DNA of 64,000 bases from Phocoena phocoena (taxonomy: Eukaryota; Chordata; Mammalia; Artiodactyla; Phocoenidae): positions 33,554,842 through 33,618,841 of the forward strand of contig NC_089232.1 in the NCBI RefSeq assembly GCF_963924675.1. Reading direction: 5' to 3'. Shown piece by piece: positions 61,150 to 64,000 of the stretch. The notes beneath the pieces were generated by a model that was not told where the DNA came from, did not search any database, and was given only the letters and a program-made list of their open reading frames with translations. A program made the position numbers and the translations under genes. Numbering within the stretch: the stretch's first letter is position 1; each line of letters starts with the position of its first letter.

Positions 61150-61350
61150 GATAGGTTTGAATTAGAATCTTAGATTCACCAATATATGCTTCTGTAATCT
61201 TGAGTAGCTAGTTAAGTACTCAGGGTCAGCAGATTATCACTGGTAAAATGAGAAAAAGTAATGCCAATCATATATTGCTGCTATGAGAACTAAAACGAAT
61301 AACGTGTATATAACACTTAGCAGAGGGTGTGACCTAAAGAAATACTACCC
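61150..61350 (+). mobile_element. MIR SINE (diverged)
   Basis: 'gataggtttgaattagaatc', 'aatcttgagtagctagttaa', 'actggtaaaatgagaaaaag' and 'tgctgctatgagaactaaaa' follow the MIR order with many changes. Confidence 0.6.
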
Positions 61351-62374
61351 TCTTGTCTCCTCCTTTTGATTGCATTTATAATAGACTCGATTGAAAATGT
61401 CCCCCATTCTCCCTTAGAAAGCCTTTGAAAGTCCTGCTTTCAGAATCTGGCACTTTATCAGCTAATAATTCTGAGGTCCTGATCAAGCTCGAGTGTTTGT
61501 AGCACAGGAAGCCCTTTAACCGCTCCCGCTGGGCCCCAAACTCTGAACAAGGAGAAACTTTCCCTTGTCAGAGCTTTTCTTGATCATTGGATATCAAGGG
61601 GACTTGAAATAAGGTACAGTTTCAGTTTTTAGATTATGAATACTGTGGATTTTAAGAATTTTCTAGCTGTCTTCTGTGGATTGTCAGATCTCATTTGAAC
61701 AAATATCTCAACCTGCTCCTTGGCAACCACATATGTCATCCTGCCCTTTGAGACCTTGTCACCCACTGCTCCAAGACAAGTCACTTCCTCCTGAGGCTAC
61801 GGGGACCTGGCCTGCGTGTTCAAATAGCCTCTAGCTTCTTGCTGGTATGCAATAAATATTAATAATTATTCAATCAATCAATATGACACGTTTCATAAGC
61901 ACTAAATTTTTCACAGTATAAAAACACAGCTGACATTTTATCGAAATTTAAGACTTTTCGAGGGGTCATATTTATCTTTGATCTAAGTATATGTCTATAG
62001 AAACATATAGGCATGCCAGTATCCTCTTAAAAGGGACTGTTAATGTCAAAAAATGTTTATTCTGTCTCTCGATATATCCAGGGTCTTTGCTTTCTTCACT
62101 TTTCATAATCTTCCTTTGTCTGCGTGTAATATTCTCATTGTCTTTAGAGGCATTCAACATGCAGCTTGCCTGTAAGATCAAGCCTCTTTGAAGATGTCAT
62201 TTTAGTGAACTCTGGAAAGTTGTCTGTCACTGAGTACTGCATCAAGATAATTCTGCTATGACCTCTTACCCAAAGGTTTGTCTGCTCTCCCAGAGTCTGC
62301 CTACATAGAAACACTCGCTATTTAGTCAGAACATTTGCTTTCCTTCTGAGGTTGCAAAGAGAAATACATGGCAC
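61351..62374. other. Unassigned noncoding sequence
   Basis: I see no gene. The opposed frames at 61972-62191 overlap on both strands and have no domain. No repeat that I can name. Confidence 0.4.
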
Positions 62375-62376
62375 CC

Positions 62377-62499
62377 AGTTAAATTGAGTTTCTTCAGATA
62401 AACCATGAATAATTTTTAGGATAAGATGTCTCGTGCAATATTTGGGACATACTTACACTACAAGATTATTCATGGTTTATCAAAATTCAATTTAATTGG
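62377..62499. mobile_element. Palindromic MITE-like element
   Basis: The left arm 62377-62419 (agttaaattgag... gataaaccatgaataat) pairs with the right arm 62461-62499 (attattcatggtttatc ... caatttaatt) around a loop that itself contains tctcgtgcaatatttggga. The long imperfect inverted repeat and short total length are typical of nonautonomous DNA transposons. Confidence 0.6.
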
Positions 62500-64000
62500 A
62501 CTTCCTGTATTTCATCTGACAACTCTATTTCTTCCACCTCATTAGTGAATAAAGTAAACTCAGCGCGCCTTCCATCAACTCTTATGGGACCCAATACTAT
62601 GCCATTTGGTGGTGGTGGAAGGGGGGTTTGCTTTTGCATAAACACTGGGAGAGCTTTGAACCAGAGATTGAGAACTAAGTTAGAAGAGATGGTTTTGATA
62701 ATCTGGAAGGGCTAAGGATATTAGGCTACGAAGCCACAGACTGTAATTAAATTTTCTGATTTGCTTTACTCATTTTGTGTAAAGGCAAAAGTGAAAATGA
62801 CTTCATTAAAATAGTATAGGAAAGCAGACTACCTTTGCATGTGTTATTCATTATTTATTCTTTCATTCATTTGACAAATATTTATTGAAGGCCTACTATG
62901 TGTCGGAAGCTGTGTGACAGTTATAAGAATATTTCTATATTTATATTATAGTTAAGTTCAGGTCCAAGGGTACTGTGTGTACCTGGAATTGAATAGCAAT
63001 GGCTGTAGATGCCTAAATCATGCTTCTTTCCGTCTAATCAAACATCAATAATAGACATCAAGAGTACTCGTGATAACTAATGATGCATATTTTATTGGAA
63101 GTCTTTTCATTTCACCTTTAAAGATAGCTGTATACTTAGAAGATTATGTTATATCAATACCTATATTTTTATATCTATAGCTGCATCTTTGAAAAGAAAC
63201 TGTTTTCCCATAGCACTGAGTTAAATTATGATTCATCCTATATTTTTAGAATCAGAAGGTCAAAATATTGTTCAGGTATATTGCTTCATCTTTCAGACAT
63301 CAAAATGACTCTTATCAATTGTCCTTAATTTTTAAGTCATTTTTACCCATTTTGAGGTTATGGGGAATTTTACATGTATTTGATTAGATTCAGTCAAATA
63401 GGCTGTGCAGCCTTTACTATGCCTTGTAATTTTTTTCATTACAATAAAAAGCCTTTTAAATCACTGCTACTTAGAATTATATTGAAAATACTTGTGATAC
63501 TTTTACATACAGTGAGTTTCATGCCAGGATGTGAAAGCAAATTGATTGTAGGCAATTATGTGCTTGAGCACCCCAGAGTAAAAAGAATTACACTAGTAAC
63601 CCTGGGGACCTCCTGCTCTCAGAAAGGCTCTGTGTACTCACACATCCACTGGCAGGTGAAAAAAAGAAGGGATTGCTTCATTCTGATCCGAAATTTTATA
63701 AACACATTTTAAATCAGGGAAATAATTTTTGAGGGGGAAAAAGCACCTCAAGAGACACATATGCTTAATGTTTTTAATTTAGTAAAATGAGCTGCAAGGA
63801 AAGTGTGACATCTTTGCAATAAGCATTCGAACATCTTTTAACGGTGACTTAAAGGCAGACAACTTGCCATCTGGAGGGTGTGTTGGGTGTGGAGGGACTT
63901 AGATGTATCAGCAGAGAAAACCCTCAAGGACTTTTTACCTTTGACACGCTGGTCGCTGGTCGGAGTGAGAAGGACTTGGGGCATTTTTTTTTTTTTTTTC
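62500..64000. other. Unassigned noncoding sequence
   Basis: 62855-62925 ('tttgacaaatatttattgaa', 'ggcctactatgtgtcggaag') is an L2-type fragment. The rest has no recognised gene; the 112-codon frame at 63374-63712 has no domain. The window ends in a T-run (63985-63999) that may be the tail of a minus-strand element beyond the edge. Confidence 0.4.

Noticed and set aside
63374..63712. 112-codon plus-strand frame near the end of the window
   Set aside because: No domain, no codon-level signal, and no neighbouring exon. It probably reflects chance in AT-rich DNA.

Overview
The window is mammalian nuclear DNA from a gene desert or a long intron. It almost certainly comes from a cetacean, probably a toothed whale. 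The main evidence is a near-intact tRNA-derived SINE at 29915-30124 with the typical cetacean 'ggcttccctggtggcgcagt' head (minus strand), plus several LINE-1 (L1) copies with the cetartiodactyl type of 3' UTR. I see no convincing host protein-coding exon. The open frames are either L1 coding remnants or short chance frames. There is also no convincing tRNA, rRNA or snRNA gene and no CRISPR array.

Layout. 1-1674 is mostly unassigned AT-rich sequence. 1675-12937 is a stack of nested transposons. An old L1 was cut first by two MaLR-like LTRs and a hAT-type DNA element. A full-length, much younger L1 (4449-11680) then landed inside the second LTR, which resumes at 11696. A second near full-length L1 lies at 13986-19866 in the opposite orientation and has lost all of ORF1. 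Together the two make a roughly 6-kb-arm inverted repeat.

20-29 kb holds L1 3' ends, a MIR, a decayed Tigger-like DNA transposon, an L2 and old L1 remains, with a 70-bp segment that occurs twice 1.2 kb apart. 29.9-30.1 kb is the young SINE. 31-41 kb has three candidate solo retroviral LTRs, another MaLR-like LTR, old L1 pieces and several MIRs. 43-50 kb has MIR, MaLR, MER5-type and L1 remains, including a twin-primed (5'-inverted) L1. From about 50.5 kb to the end the sequence is poor in repeats, with a few exceptions (56.8-57.7, 59.6-60.3 and 62.4 kb). It holds a CpG-rich patch, a CTCF-like motif and TCF/LEF-like motifs, so it is the best place to look for conserved regulatory sequence.

How it fits together. 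There is no operon or pathway here. The story is one of layered retrotransposition. The L1 copies show 3' transduction, target-site duplication, twin priming and internal deletion. Both longest copies are dead, with frameshifts and stops in ORF1 and/or ORF2, so the SINE and the 5'-truncated L1s were mobilised by other L1 loci. Repeat family names are from memory of consensus features and have not been checked against a library.
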